Of a stretch of DNA of 41,461 bases, positions 7,986 to 17,038 are shown in pieces. This DNA comes from Myxococcales bacterium. Its GTDB lineage: Bacteria > Myxococcota_A > SURF-8. The notes beneath the pieces were generated by a model that was not told where the DNA came from, made no database searches, and worked only from the letters and a program-made list of their open reading frames with translations. Made by a program: the position numbers and the translations under genes. The stretch is taken from NCBI GenBank assembly GCA_003598065.1, contig QZKR01000098.1, positions 1 through 41,461 of the forward strand. The letters are read 5' to 3'. How positions within the stretch are numbered: position 1 is the first letter of the stretch; the number at the start of each line of letters is the position of its first letter.

Positions 7986-9188
7986 ATGCCGCTCGCTCCG
8001 ATCAAACCGTCGCAACGCACCGAAGGCATCCGCTACGCCGTGCGCGATATCGTCGTTCTGGCGCAGGAAGCCGCCAAAACCGGCATGCCGATGCTCTACC
8101 TGAACATCGGCGACCCGAACGTTTTCGATTTCACCGTTCCGACGACGGTGGTGGAGGCCGCGCACCGCGCTTTTCTGGCCAACAAGTGCAGCTATTCGCC
8201 CTCGTCCGGCATCGGCGAGGCGATCGAAGCGATTCGCGGCGAGGCGGCGCGCAAGGGGATCAAGAACGTCCTCGACGTCTTCGTGACCACCGGGGCGAGC
8301 GAGGCGATCGAGCTGTGCCTGACGGCGCTCTTGAATCCCGGCGACAACGTGCTGACGCCCGCCCCCGGCTACCCGCTCTACACCGCCGTGGAAGCGAAGC
8401 TGGGCGCCGCGACGAATCCCTACTACCTCGACGAGGCGAACGGCTGGCGGCCGGACGTGGACGACATCGAGCGCAAGATCAACGCCCGCACGCGCGGCAT
8501 CGTGCTCATCAACCCCAACAATCCGACGGGCGCGCTCTACAGCGAGGCGTCGCTAAGGAAGATCATCGAGCTGGCCAAGGCGCACAACCTCGTCATCTTC
8601 GCCGACGAAATCTACGACAAGCTGCTGATGGAGGGCAAGCGCCACGTCAGCATCGCCGGCCTCGACCCCGAGGTCAGCTGCATCACCTTCAACGGCCTGT
8701 CGAAATCGTATCTCGGTCCTGGCCTGCGCATCGGCTGGGGCATCGTCAGCGGCCAGCGGGAGATCCTCAAGGACTTCGTCGAGGCGGTCAACAAGATGCT
8801 GCGCGCCAGGCTCTGCGCCAACCATCCGCTCCAGTACGCGATCAAGCCGTGCCTGCAAGGCGATCAGGGGCACCTGCCGGAAGTGATCGCCAAACTGACG
8901 CGCCGGCGCAACATCACCTTTGAGATGCTCAACGCCATCGACGGCATTTCCTGCGTTTCGCCGGAAGGCGCTTTCTATGCGTTTCCCAAGCTGGAAGGCG
9001 TGAAGGACGACGCGCACTGGGTGGCGGGGCTCGTCAAATCGACGGGCGTGGTGGTCGTTCACGGCTCGGGCTTCGGCCAGCGTCCGGGGACGGCCCACTT
9101 CCGCGTCGTCTTCCTGCCGCCGGAGGATACGCTCAGGCAGGCTTACGAAAAGATCGCCGCCTACCATCGGCAGTACCGGAATCCCTGA
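7986..9188 (+). CDS. Class I/II PLP-dependent aminotransferase (AlaA-like)
   Basis: A 400-residue cytosolic fold-type I aminotransferase. Visible features are the N-terminal LYLNIGDPNVFDF, VFVTTGASEAIEL for cofactor phosphate binding, VLINPNNPTGALYS, FADEIYDKLLMEG and the Schiff-base lysine Lys240 in FNGLSKSYLGPGLRIGWG. The whole pattern is closest to the AlaA/alanine-type and archaeal aspartate-type subgroup, but substrate specificity (Ala, Asp or aromatic) cannot be decided from sequence alone. The start has a near-ideal GGAGGTGAT seven bases upstream, suggesting high expression. It is monocistronic; the downstream region is a repeat-rich convergent gap. Confidence 0.88.
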   Translation: MPLAPIKPSQRTEGIRYAVRDIVVLAQEAAKTGMPMLYLNIGDPNVFDFTVPTTVVEAAHRAFLANKCSYSPSSGIGEAIEAIRGEAARKGIKNVLDVFVTTGASEAIELCLTALLNPGDNVLTPAPGYPLYTAVEAKLGAATNPYYLDEANGWRPDVDDIERKINARTRGIVLINPNNPTGALYSEASLRKIIELAKAHNLVIFADEIYDKLLMEGKRHVSIAGLDPEVSCITFNGLSKSYLGPGLRIGWGIVSGQREILKDFVEAVNKMLRARLCANHPLQYAIKPCLQGDQGHLPEVIAKLTRRRNITFEMLNAIDGISCVSPEGAFYAFPKLEGVKDDAHWVAGLVKSTGVVVVHGSGFGQRPGTAHFRVVFLPPEDTLRQAYEKIAAYHRQYRNP

Positions 9189-9288
9189 ACTTCCCGAACC
9201 ATCGCCCCATAAAAACCGTTGGAGCAGGTTTTTCAACTTGCTCCAAGCATTTCGCGTTTGCCTGAAAGCCGTAGCTGCGATGCCAAGC

Positions 9289-9378
9289 GTGTGCCATGCT
9301 TGGAGCTTGCGACAAGCATGCACCTGCTGCCGTAAAGTTCCGCAGACATGCTTGTCGAAGACTTCAAGCATGCCACAC
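9289..9378. repeat. Palindromic repeat doublet, family A, copy 1
   Basis: Two hairpins (GCCATGCTTG...CAAGCATG and CATGCTTG...CAAGCATG) lie within outer ends GTGTGCCATGC and GCATGCCACAC. The element is similar over its length to the one at 30860-30935 and shares ends with those at 25087 and 28120. It lies between convergent genes. A further 8-bp hairpin (AGCACAGT at 9395-9402 with 9406-9413) follows and may terminate either gene. Confidence 0.75.
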
Positions 9379-9474
9379 TCTCGCAAATATATGAAGCACA
9401 GTGCAACTGTGCTCCATCGGAGGCCGCGCCGGCCTGCGGCCGGCTTGGCATCGCCGCTACGCGCCGAGGCAGGC

Positions 9475-12400
9475 TCAGAACGCCACGCAGCAGCGCATGC
9501 CGATCGCGCCGCTGACGTTGTCCCAATGGCGATTCTCACTGTAACCGCAAGTCAGGACGCCCGATCCTGAGGTATACCCGCCGCCGCGCATCTGCTCATC
9601 GCCCTCGCCATAGTCGCTATACACCCATTCCCAGGCGTTACCGCTCATATCCAAGGCGCCGTAGGTGTTGACGCAGCCGGATGCCGCGCCGGTGGAGCGA
9701 ATGACGTCGGAACCGCTGTAATCCGCGCCGTTGCAGGTTTGCCCTTGATACGTGTTGCCATAAGGGTAGGTCGTCCCCTGGCTGCAGCCCGCCGCCCACT
9801 GGCTCGGCGTGCAGAGCCATTTTCCTACTGGTTCGCAGGCCTCAATCGCCTGGTCCCACGTCATGTAGCGTGAGGGTGTCACACCGGCTAAAGAGCAAGC
9901 TCGTACACGCGGGTTGCACCACTGGTCATTGCCGTTGGGGAAGCAACCAGGATAATTATCCTCATTCGTTCCATAGCAACCCGAGGGGCTGCAATTTTCA
10001 CAAAGACGCGACTCATACTTGTCGATGCACGAGCGCGTGCCGACGATCTTCACCATATCGCTGCGGCCCGGGCAGGGGCCGGGGTAAGTAAAATTGGTGA
10101 AAGTGGTGTTGCCAACACAGACGCCGCCGGCGTTGCAGAGATCCTCGATCGTGCCGCCGTTGCCGTCGTCGCAGGCCGTGCCTACGGGGGCGTTCTGTTG
10201 GACGCATGCGCCGCTGCCGCCGCCGCTTTCAGTGCAGACGCCGACTTTGCACTGGCCGTTGAGATGAGAACAATCCCGCGCCGTACCGCCGGTGCATGCG
10301 CCGTTGTTGCATGTCTCGTTCACGGTGCAGTAAAGGGGATCGTTGCAGGCGAGACCCTGGTTGATGTTGCCCGTCACGCAGCGATCGTTCGCCTCGTCGC
10401 AGGTCGCCTGCTGGCACTGCGGTTCGGTGACGACGCCGCAGATACGCGGCGTCGTCTGGCTGCAGGAACCGTTGTGGCAGGTATCGCTTATCGTGCAGTA
10501 TTTGCCGTCGTCACAGGAAAGGATGTTGTTGGCGTACTGACAGCCGCCGGAAGGGTTGCAGGTGTCGGTGGTGCAGACGTTGCCGTCGCTGCAGGCGACG
10601 GGGTCGCCGACGCAGACGCCGCCCACGCAGTGATCCGTCGTGCACTCGCTGCCGTCCGAACAGAAATTCGAGTTATCGTTCGTGCTCACGCAGCCCGAGG
10701 CCGGATTGCACGAATCGTCCGTGCAGGGGTTTCCGTCGTTGCAGACGGTGGACTGGCCTCCCTGGCACGTCGTCCCCGCGCAGGTCTCGCCCGTCGTGCA
10801 GGGGTTGCCGTCGTCGCAGCTTTGTCCCGAGCGCGAGGCATGCTGGCAGCCGACCCCCGCCGCGCAGGTGTCCGTCGTGCACTGGTTGCCGTCCTCGCAA
10901 TCGAGCGCACCCGCGCCCGGCGCGCAACCGCCGCCCGCGCAGACGTCGCCCGTCGTGCAGGGGTTGCCGTCGCTGCATGCCGCCGCGTTGTTGACGTGCG
11001 CGCAGCCGCTCGCCGGGTCGCAGCTGTCGTCCGTGCAGGGGTTGTCGTCGCTGCAGACGTTCGCCGTCAAGCCCGCAAGGCAGGAGCCGCTCGAGCAATA
11101 ATCTCCCAATGTGCATGGGTTTCCGTCGTCGCACGGTCCCGTCTTCGCCGTCCATTTGCAGCCCACGTTGGACTGGCAATAATAGTTCCGGCAGGCGACG
11201 TCCTTCGCCGGCGTCGGATCGCTCTCCTCCGGACACAGCAGCGGCGTCGGACCCGCCTGGCAGGTTTTCCCCGCATTGCAGGTGTCGCCCGTCGTGCAGG
11301 GGTTGCCGTCCTCGCATTCCGCGCCGATGTCCGCCACGTGCGTACAGCCCTGATCGTCGCAGCCGTCGATCGTGCACTCGTTGTCGTCAATACACGACTG
11401 GCCGCCCGTCGGCTCGCAGACGCCGTCCAGGCACCGGTCCCCCGTCGTGCACGGATCGCTGTCGCTGCACGTCGTTCCGTCCATCTTCGGCGTCGAGACG
11501 CATTCCTCGCCTTCCGCCGCCTCCGGATCGCAATTGTCCGTCGTACACGAATTCCCGTCATCGCAGGTCTTCGCGCTCCCCGGCCGGCATGTTCCCATAT
11601 TGCAGCGGTCTCCCGCCGTGCAGGGGCTTCCATCGTCGCAGGTTTCCGTGTTGTTCACGCGCTGGCAGCTCTGCGTCGGGTGGCAGCTGTCCGTCGTGCA
11701 CACGTTTCCATCGTTGCAGTCCTGTATTCCTCCCGCGCCGATGACGCATTCGCCGTCCAAACAGGCGTCGTTCAACGTGCAGACGTTGTTGTCCGTGCAT
11801 TCCGCCGTAGGGCCGCTCTGCGGCGCATGCAGGCAGTTGCCCGTTTCCCCGCAGGTGTCCTCCGTGCAAGGATTGTCGTCGTCGCAGTCCGTCCGCGTTC
11901 CGCCCGTGCATTTGTAGACGAAGCCCTCGTAGTCGCAGTATTCGCCTGTCGTGCACGGATCTCCGTCCTCGCAGTTCCCCGTCCGCGCCGTGTTCCGGCA
12001 GCCCACTCCCGTCACGCAGGCGTCCGTCGTGCACGGGTTCTCGTCGTCGCACGTGTCCAAAGGTCCCGAGACGCACTGGCCGGCCTGACAATAGTCGTTC
12101 TTCGTGCAGACGTTGGGGTCCTCGCAACTTCCCTCGATCGGCGCGTGCCGGCAGGGCGGATTCGCCTCCGGATCGCACTCGTCCCGCGTGCAGTCGTTGT
12201 CGTCGTCGCAGTCGATCGATATTTCCGTCGCCACGCAGCGGCCATTTTCGCAATGGTCGCCGCTCGTGCAGGGATTATCGTCCAAGCAGTCGTTGGCGTT
12301 GTCCGCAGAAAACACGCAGCCCTGGTCCGGGATGCATTGGTCGTCCGTGCACGGTTCGTCGTCGTTGCAGGCCCGCGCCGTCCCCTGGCAGATCCCCGTC

Positions 12401-14082
12401 CCCGAGCACCCATCGCTTTCGGTGCACTGGTTCCCGTCCTCGCACGGCGTCCCCTGCGCGGCGTTCGTCAGCCGGCACAGCGAGTGCGGGTCCTCGCACA
12501 GCGAGGGCCGGCAGACGCTCGAACCCACGCACTCCGCCGCTTCGCCCCAGCCCGAGGCGTCCGACAGACAACTCCGCTCGTAGTGAAGTCCCGATTCCGG
12601 ATCGATGTAGCACCCATGCTCGCCGGGCTCGCACGGAACGTCCGTGCATGCTCCGTCCACGCACATTTGGCCGGCGATCGGACACGGCTCGAACTCGCCC
12701 AGCGTCCGCCCGTCATTCTGACATACTCGATAGCCCCAGCCTGCTTCTTCATACAGGCAGATAAATTGCCCAGGCTCGCAGCGCACCACGCACTCCGGGC
12801 TCCCAGGATTTTCCGGATCCGGAACCATCCCCGGCGGGCAGATCTCCACGCCGATGCCCGAGACCGAGACCTGAAGCACCGGATGCGCCGGGTCGTTCGT
12901 CGTGACGTTCAACGTCCCGACCTGAACGCCCGGGACCGTGGGATCGAACTTCACTGCGAACGAAACCGGATCGTCTCCCGCCGCGATCGTCTTGCCCGCC
13001 GGGTCGTTGTGGACGCTGAACGCGCCCGGGTTCGACACCCAGGACGCCGATAGGATCTCCAGCGTCCCCGTTCCGTCGTTCGCGACCGCCGCCGCCCGCG
13101 CCACCGCGCCGCCGGTGAGAAGCACGTACCCGAAATCCACCGCCGACGGCTCCACCGCCGCCGACGGCGCGATGCCGCCGCCCGACAAGGCGACCGTCGC
13201 CGTGAACGGCGACTCGTGGGCGTAGTCCGTCCCCACCACGGTCAGCGTCTCGGTGAACTCGCCCTGGGCCGCCGGCCGGAAATCCACCGCGCACACTTTC
13301 TGGTCGCCCGGTTCGATGAAGAACGGCGGCGCGCAGTTCACTTCCTCCAGAGGCAGAACGAAGGCGCCGCCGTCCTCGATTTCCAGACTGATCAGAGTCA
13401 CTTCCAACAAACAGGACGTGTCCGGAAGCTCCGGTTCGGCCCCGATCGTGAAAAATTCCCGCCGGAAGCTGCCCACGATCCGGTCGCCGTAGCCGATCGC
13501 CTCCGGGCTCACCGTCATCGTCACCGAGCCCTTGCATCCGCTCGCCACCGGCGCCTCGACGCGCGGCCTTACGTCGTCGTTGGTGGCGATCACCAGCATG
13601 CCCTGGTCCTGGCGGATGTCCGAAGGGCAGTACTGCACTTGCACGCCGAGCACGTATTGCGGCGGCAGATCGACGCGCGGCGGCGTGTTCGGGGCATAGC
13701 CGACGATCGAGAATTCGACGCCCGTGTCCGAGGTCAGATGCACGTCGATCACCGTCAACGCCTGCTCGCCCACCGATTTCAAGGTCAGCGACAGGATGTC
13801 GCACTCGCCGGGGGGAACCGCGCCGAAATTCAGCTCGCCGATCACTTCCAGGCAGCTTTTCTCGCACTCCGGCGGGTTCCCGTCGCTGTCGTCGTCAGCC
13901 AAATCGGGTCCGTCGCCGTCCTGGCCCTCGGTAATCGCGTCGCCGTCCGCGGACGAATCCAGATCGCCGTCTGGCGGGTCGTCGTCGCTGGCGCCGGTCA
14001 AGTCAGAGGCCGAACAACTTATGAGAAGGCCGATAAACAGCGCAAGCGCGCTCAAGAGACCAGTCCAATGGCGGGTGGGCAT
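9475..14082 (-). CDS. Giant Cys-rich lipoprotein with ASH-like, CTxxDxC-repeat and FGE-like domains
   Basis: A 1535-residue surface lipoprotein. The lipobox LLISC gives Cys23, then an acidic DGD linker to about residue 70. About residues 73-415 hold three ASH/choice-of-anchor-like beta domains (for example AVDFGYVLLTGG and VTTNDPAHPVLQVSVSGIG). About residues 415-530 are a Cys-rich joining region. From about 530 to 1320 there are roughly 25 copies of DGNxCTTxDxC-type units, alternating between CTTDxC and CTTGDxC forms. The last about 205 residues are an FGE/SUMF1-like fold with KWLCTPSQWAAGC, YGALDMSGNAWEWVYSDYG and MRGGG. Such C-terminal domains often bind rather than catalyse. The start at 14082 has AAGGAG upstream; export through Lgt/LspA is expected. 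A role in adhesion or prey/particle contact is speculation. Confidence 0.88.
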   Translation of the reverse strand: MPTRHWTGLLSALALFIGLLISCSASDLTGASDDDPPDGDLDSSADGDAITEGQDGDGPDLADDDSDGNPPECEKSCLEVIGELNFGAVPPGECDILSLTLKSVGEQALTVIDVHLTSDTGVEFSIVGYAPNTPPRVDLPPQYVLGVQVQYCPSDIRQDQGMLVIATNDDVRPRVEAPVASGCKGSVTMTVSPEAIGYGDRIVGSFRREFFTIGAEPELPDTSCLLEVTLISLEIEDGGAFVLPLEEVNCAPPFFIEPGDQKVCAVDFRPAAQGEFTETLTVVGTDYAHESPFTATVALSGGGIAPSAAVEPSAVDFGYVLLTGGAVARAAAVANDGTGTLEILSASWVSNPGAFSVHNDPAGKTIAAGDDPVSFAVKFDPTVPGVQVGTLNVTTNDPAHPVLQVSVSGIGVEICPPGMVPDPENPGSPECVVRCEPGQFICLYEEAGWGYRVCQNDGRTLGEFEPCPIAGQMCVDGACTDVPCEPGEHGCYIDPESGLHYERSCLSDASGWGEAAECVGSSVCRPSLCEDPHSLCRLTNAAQGTPCEDGNQCTESDGCSGTGICQGTARACNDDEPCTDDQCIPDQGCVFSADNANDCLDDNPCTSGDHCENGRCVATEISIDCDDDNDCTRDECDPEANPPCRHAPIEGSCEDPNVCTKNDYCQAGQCVSGPLDTCDDENPCTTDACVTGVGCRNTARTGNCEDGDPCTTGEYCDYEGFVYKCTGGTRTDCDDDNPCTEDTCGETGNCLHAPQSGPTAECTDNNVCTLNDACLDGECVIGAGGIQDCNDGNVCTTDSCHPTQSCQRVNNTETCDDGSPCTAGDRCNMGTCRPGSAKTCDDGNSCTTDNCDPEAAEGEECVSTPKMDGTTCSDSDPCTTGDRCLDGVCEPTGGQSCIDDNECTIDGCDDQGCTHVADIGAECEDGNPCTTGDTCNAGKTCQAGPTPLLCPEESDPTPAKDVACRNYYCQSNVGCKWTAKTGPCDDGNPCTLGDYCSSGSCLAGLTANVCSDDNPCTDDSCDPASGCAHVNNAAACSDGNPCTTGDVCAGGGCAPGAGALDCEDGNQCTTDTCAAGVGCQHASRSGQSCDDGNPCTTGETCAGTTCQGGQSTVCNDGNPCTDDSCNPASGCVSTNDNSNFCSDGSECTTDHCVGGVCVGDPVACSDGNVCTTDTCNPSGGCQYANNILSCDDGKYCTISDTCHNGSCSQTTPRICGVVTEPQCQQATCDEANDRCVTGNINQGLACNDPLYCTVNETCNNGACTGGTARDCSHLNGQCKVGVCTESGGGSGACVQQNAPVGTACDDGNGGTIEDLCNAGGVCVGNTTFTNFTYPGPCPGRSDMVKIVGTRSCIDKYESRLCENCSPSGCYGTNEDNYPGCFPNGNDQWCNPRVRACSLAGVTPSRYMTWDQAIEACEPVGKWLCTPSQWAAGCSQGTTYPYGNTYQGQTCNGADYSGSDVIRSTGAASGCVNTYGALDMSGNAWEWVYSDYGEGDEQMRGGGYTSGSGVLTCGYSENRHWDNVSGAIGMRCCVAF
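10560..12480 (-). repeat. Coding tandem repeats of the giant Cys-rich lipoprotein
   Basis: DNA units of roughly 60-120 bp, recognisable on the plus strand by repeated GTGCAGGGGTTGCCGTC-like words, encode the CTxxDxC modules. Repetition at DNA level is imperfect but strong enough to permit unequal recombination and assembly collapse. Confidence 0.75.
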
Positions 14083-14324
14083 GGCCTGCTCCTTACTGGT
14101 ATAAAGATGACGTGCGTTTAGCCGTATACACCTGCTAGACACAGCCTCGAACTACCGTGGCGAATCAAACCGTCGGATGGGGTCGGACACGACTGTTATT
14201 ATAGTATGTAACAGAAATTGAATTCCGATTCAAAGAAATTTTGTAAAATTTCAAATAGGGGATGAAATCTTCCGACCGCCTGCTCGCGGCGGCGTTGGAA
14301 AAAAATGCGAGTTGCCGATGGCCG

Positions 14325-14353
14325 TTGACAGCTTCCCGGGCGAACGATAACAT
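14325..14353 (+). promoter_or_regulatory. Putative sigma-70 promoter of the TonB-like gene
   Basis: TTGACA (14325-14330), a 17-bp spacer and TAACAT (14348-14353). It is at the edge of an AT-rich divergent region (about 14190-14260) that also carries ATTATA at 14198, a -10 candidate for the minus-strand lipoprotein. Confidence 0.6.
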
Positions 14354-14396
14354 ATTAATTTGTCTTCGGTTTGATGCGGATGGAGTAAAAAGCGCG

Positions 14397-15626
14397 ATGC
14401 GGTTTCAGGAGTGGCGACAGCAACGACGACGGGGGGCCGCCCGACAACTCGGGCCCTGGCTCCTCGCTTCGCTGACGCTTTTCCTGTTTGTCGGCATGGA
14501 ACTCGATCACCTGCTTCCGTCGCCCGAACCGCCGCCGCCCTCGACGCCGGTCGCCATGCGCGCGCTGACCGCCAAGCAATGGATGGAAAACAAGACCCTC
14601 CGCGACCGTCCGGTTACGGCCAGGACCGAGGCAAAGGAAGAAAAAAAAACCGAGCCGGAAAAAAAGCCGGAAGAAAAGAAGCCCGAACCTGAACCGCCGA
14701 AGCCGGAGGGTCAGATCGTCGATATCGCCATGCCGGAAAAGGAAGAGGCTCCCGATCAGGCCGAATTCGTAAGCCAGTACGACTCCAAAGTCGAGAAGCA
14801 GACCAAAGCCCGCGAAACGGCTCCGGACGAGCAGGTGGCGCCGAAGCGGCGTCGCGAGGGGCTGAAGCAACCCCAGCCGCCGACAAGCCACGAGGAAGGC
14901 AAGCTGGTGCTCGACCCGGGCGTGCAGGAAGAATCGCCTCAACCGGTGGCGAAGCGGGACAACCTTGTGCTTCTCCCCGATCTGAAAATGGAAATGAAAC
15001 TCCAGTTGGAGCCGGACGGCACGCGCGGGCAGTTCCAAAACCGCGAGAGCCAGGATAAAAACCTCAAAGGCAACGCCGATCGGCTGGCTTTGATTTTCGA
15101 GGAGCATGAAAAAAAACGGCAGACGCAGGAGCCGGGAACGGGCAACCTCTCCAACATCCCCAAGAGCCTGCTTCCCGACATGCAGACGGCTTCGGAACTC
15201 GCCGGAACCCCGATGAACGACTACCTGCGAAACATCGAAGAGGGGGACGAAACCTGGCTGAACGCCAAGGGCTTCAAATACGCCACGTATTACAACCAGA
15301 TCAAGCGCAAGGTGGCGCAACGCTGGGACCCGGTCCAGGTGCAGCAGCGTTACGATCCGACCTTCGCCGTCTACGGCTACCAAAGCCGATATACGGTGCT
15401 GATGATCACCCTCGACGACAAGGGTCAATTGGAAAAGGCCGACGTGGCGCGCTCCTCGGGCGTGGATTTCCTCGATCAGGAAGCGGTGTCGGCGGTGATG
15501 CGCGCTTCCCCGTTTCCCAATCCGCCCAAGGGCATACTCGAACAGGATGGCAAAATCAGCTTCCCCTTCGGCTTCTTCTTCGAGTTGAGCCGATCGGGAC
15601 TGCCGATCGGCGGCGCGGCGAATTGA
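14397..15626 (+). CDS. TonB-family energy-transducer-like protein
   Basis: A 409-residue protein. One membrane helix near residues 18-37 (PWLLASLTLFLFVGMEL) is followed by a long Pro/Glu/Lys-rich periplasmic spacer (about residues 45-215, with runs such as EKKTEPEKKPEEKKPEPEPP) and a C-terminal TonB-like domain (about residues 300-405). That domain includes the strand YTVLMITLDDKGQLEKADV, then DQEAVSAVMRASPFPNPP. TonB couples the proton-motive force to outer-membrane transporters with ExbB and ExbD, neither of which is nearby. The ATG at 14397 follows a suitable promoter; a longer frame to 14262 crosses that promoter and is rejected. Members in this lineage often work in motility or envelope complexes instead of siderophore uptake. 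Confidence 0.8.
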   Translation: MRFQEWRQQRRRGAARQLGPWLLASLTLFLFVGMELDHLLPSPEPPPPSTPVAMRALTAKQWMENKTLRDRPVTARTEAKEEKKTEPEKKPEEKKPEPEPPKPEGQIVDIAMPEKEEAPDQAEFVSQYDSKVEKQTKARETAPDEQVAPKRRREGLKQPQPPTSHEEGKLVLDPGVQEESPQPVAKRDNLVLLPDLKMEMKLQLEPDGTRGQFQNRESQDKNLKGNADRLALIFEEHEKKRQTQEPGTGNLSNIPKSLLPDMQTASELAGTPMNDYLRNIEEGDETWLNAKGFKYATYYNQIKRKVAQRWDPVQVQQRYDPTFAVYGYQSRYTVLMITLDDKGQLEKADVARSSGVDFLDQEAVSAVMRASPFPNPPKGILEQDGKISFPFGFFFELSRSGLPIGGAAN

Positions 15627-15686
15627 CCTCTGGACCGCGGCGGTTGTATAACGCTTCCCATCCGGCTTGACGGCCTAGGAGGTTTC

Positions 15687-16331
15687 ATGGCGTTGGCGAC
15701 AAGCGGCCTGCCGATCCCGAAATGGGTGATCGGCCTGTTGTTCGTCTTGGGGGTGGGCGTTGGGCTTGTCCTGGGATTCGCGTTTTCGACGCGCAAAGTG
15801 ACGCCCGAGGATCTCGCCCACATGATGAAGCGCCAGGCCGCCGAGATGGCGACGGAGCAGCCGCCCGCCGCGCCGGCCGAACCTCCCCCGCCCGCTCAGC
15901 CGCCCGCCGATGCCGAGCCCGCCCCGGCCGCCGCCAACGTCAGTCCGAAGGACAGCCGGCTCCTGGCCAACATGACCGCCGGCCCCGTGAAGCGGGCGCT
16001 GGAGGGCAGCCTGGAGAAAGTCCGCCCGCGGCTCATCCAATGCCGCGCGGAGACGGAACAGGCGGCGGCCGCTCCCGAGGAGGTGTACGTGCGGCTGGCC
16101 CTGGAGGCGATCGGCGGCATGGCCACCGTGACCGAGATCGAACTGATGGGCAAAAGCCCCGCCGAGCGGGCTTTGCAGGCCTGTCTTGTCAAAGCGATCG
16201 GAGCTTCGCTGGTCGATTTTCCCGTCGAGGACGGGGTGTACGAAGTCATCCAGTCCTTCCGCCCCGGCGCGGCCGCGCCGCCGGCGAAAACGCCGAAACC
16301 GGCCGCGCCCGCGCCGAATGCGCCGCGCTGA
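15687..16331 (+). CDS. AgmX/PglI C-terminal-domain-like membrane protein
   Basis: A 214-residue protein with one N-terminal membrane helix (about residues 12-32, VIGLLFVLGVGVGLVLGFAF), a Pro/Ala spacer (about 50-85), a conserved domain (about 92-195) and a Pro/Ala tail. The domain starts VKRALEGSLEKVRPRLIQCR and includes VYVRLALEAIGGMATVTEIE and a second Cys in LQACLVKAI. The paired Cys, with one in the first helix and one in the last, fits the AgmX/PglI type, a TonB-like fold in delta-type bacteria. AGGAGG precedes the ATG. It lies 60 bp after the TonB-like gene in the same direction, probably one transcript and perhaps one complex (inference). Confidence 0.65.
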   Translation: MALATSGLPIPKWVIGLLFVLGVGVGLVLGFAFSTRKVTPEDLAHMMKRQAAEMATEQPPAAPAEPPPPAQPPADAEPAPAAANVSPKDSRLLANMTAGPVKRALEGSLEKVRPRLIQCRAETEQAAAAPEEVYVRLALEAIGGMATVTEIELMGKSPAERALQACLVKAIGASLVDFPVEDGVYEVIQSFRPGAAAPPAKTPKPAAPAPNAPR

Positions 16332-16350
16332 GAAGGCTCCCATCCCGGGC

Positions 16351-16378
16351 TTGACAGAGGGGGGGCCTGTGCAATAAT
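16351..16378 (+). promoter_or_regulatory. Putative sigma-70 promoter of frr
   Basis: TTGACA (16351-16356), a 16-bp G-rich spacer and AATAAT (16373-16378), 63 bp before the frr start. Confidence 0.5.
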
Positions 16379-16441
16379 GGGAAAACCATTGAGGTTTGCG
16401 ATTATTCGAACGTGAGCAACCACAGCCAGAAGGAGTTCGCC

Positions 16442-16999
16442 ATGTTGGACGAAATTTACTTCGAGATGGAGGAAGCGGTTGAGAAGGCGCTCGCTTCGTT
16501 CCGCAAGGACATCGCCCGCGTCCGCACCGGCCGCGCGTCCCCGAGCCTCCTCGACGGGGTTCGCGTGAATTATTACAACGTCCCCACGCCGTTGAACCAG
16601 GTGGCGACGATCAGCGTCCCCGACGCGAGGCTGATCATCATCCAGCCGTGGGAGAAAAGCATCATCACCGACGTGGAAAAGGCGATCGCCTCGGCGGACC
16701 TGGGGCTCAACCCCATTTCCGACGGCAACGTCATCCGGCTGCCTATTCCGACTCTAAACGAGGAGCGGCGCAGGGATCTGGCCCGGCAGGTGAAGAAGCT
16801 GACGGAGGAAACGAAAGTCGCCGTCCGTAACATCCGCCGCGATTTCAACGAGAAGGTCAAAAAGCTGGAAAAGAACAAAGAGGTCACCGAGGACGAAATG
16901 CGCCGGGGGCTGGATCGCGTTCAAAAAATCACCGACGAGTCGATCGCCAAGGCCGATGAGATCCTCGCCCACAAGGAAAAGGAGATCATGGAGGTCTGA
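16442..16999 (+). CDS. frr: Ribosome recycling factor
   Basis: Cytosolic factor that, with EF-G, splits the post-termination ribosome. From the ATG at 16442 it is 185 residues, the usual length for RRF, and AAGGAG lies 6 bases upstream. An in-frame earlier start at 16412 is rejected. Motifs include ALASFRKDIARVRTGRASPSLLDG, a proline-rich PTPLNQVATISVPDARLI, IQPWEKSIITDVEKAI, and the C-terminal helix with RNIRRDFNEKVKKLEK. The gene usually sits with rpsB, tsf and pyrH; here it is followed by an Hsp70-type gene after 39 bp, with which it is probably co-transcribed. Confidence 0.96.
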   Translation: MLDEIYFEMEEAVEKALASFRKDIARVRTGRASPSLLDGVRVNYYNVPTPLNQVATISVPDARLIIIQPWEKSIITDVEKAIASADLGLNPISDGNVIRLPIPTLNEERRRDLARQVKKLTEETKVAVRNIRRDFNEKVKKLEKNKEVTEDEMRRGLDRVQKITDESIAKADEILAHKEKEIMEV

Positions 17000-17038
17000 G
17001 ATCTTCTCCAACGCGACGGCCGGAAAGGAACAGACGGC

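Noticed and set aside
10560..12480. CRISPR-like regular repeats
   Set aside because: The repeats are in-frame coding units of variable length with no identical repeat/spacer alternation and no cas genes.
10198..13053. 951-codon open frame on the plus strand
   Set aside because: It is the antisense of the Cys-rich lipoprotein. The composition is Arg/Ala/Val-biased, with no domain and no ribosome site.
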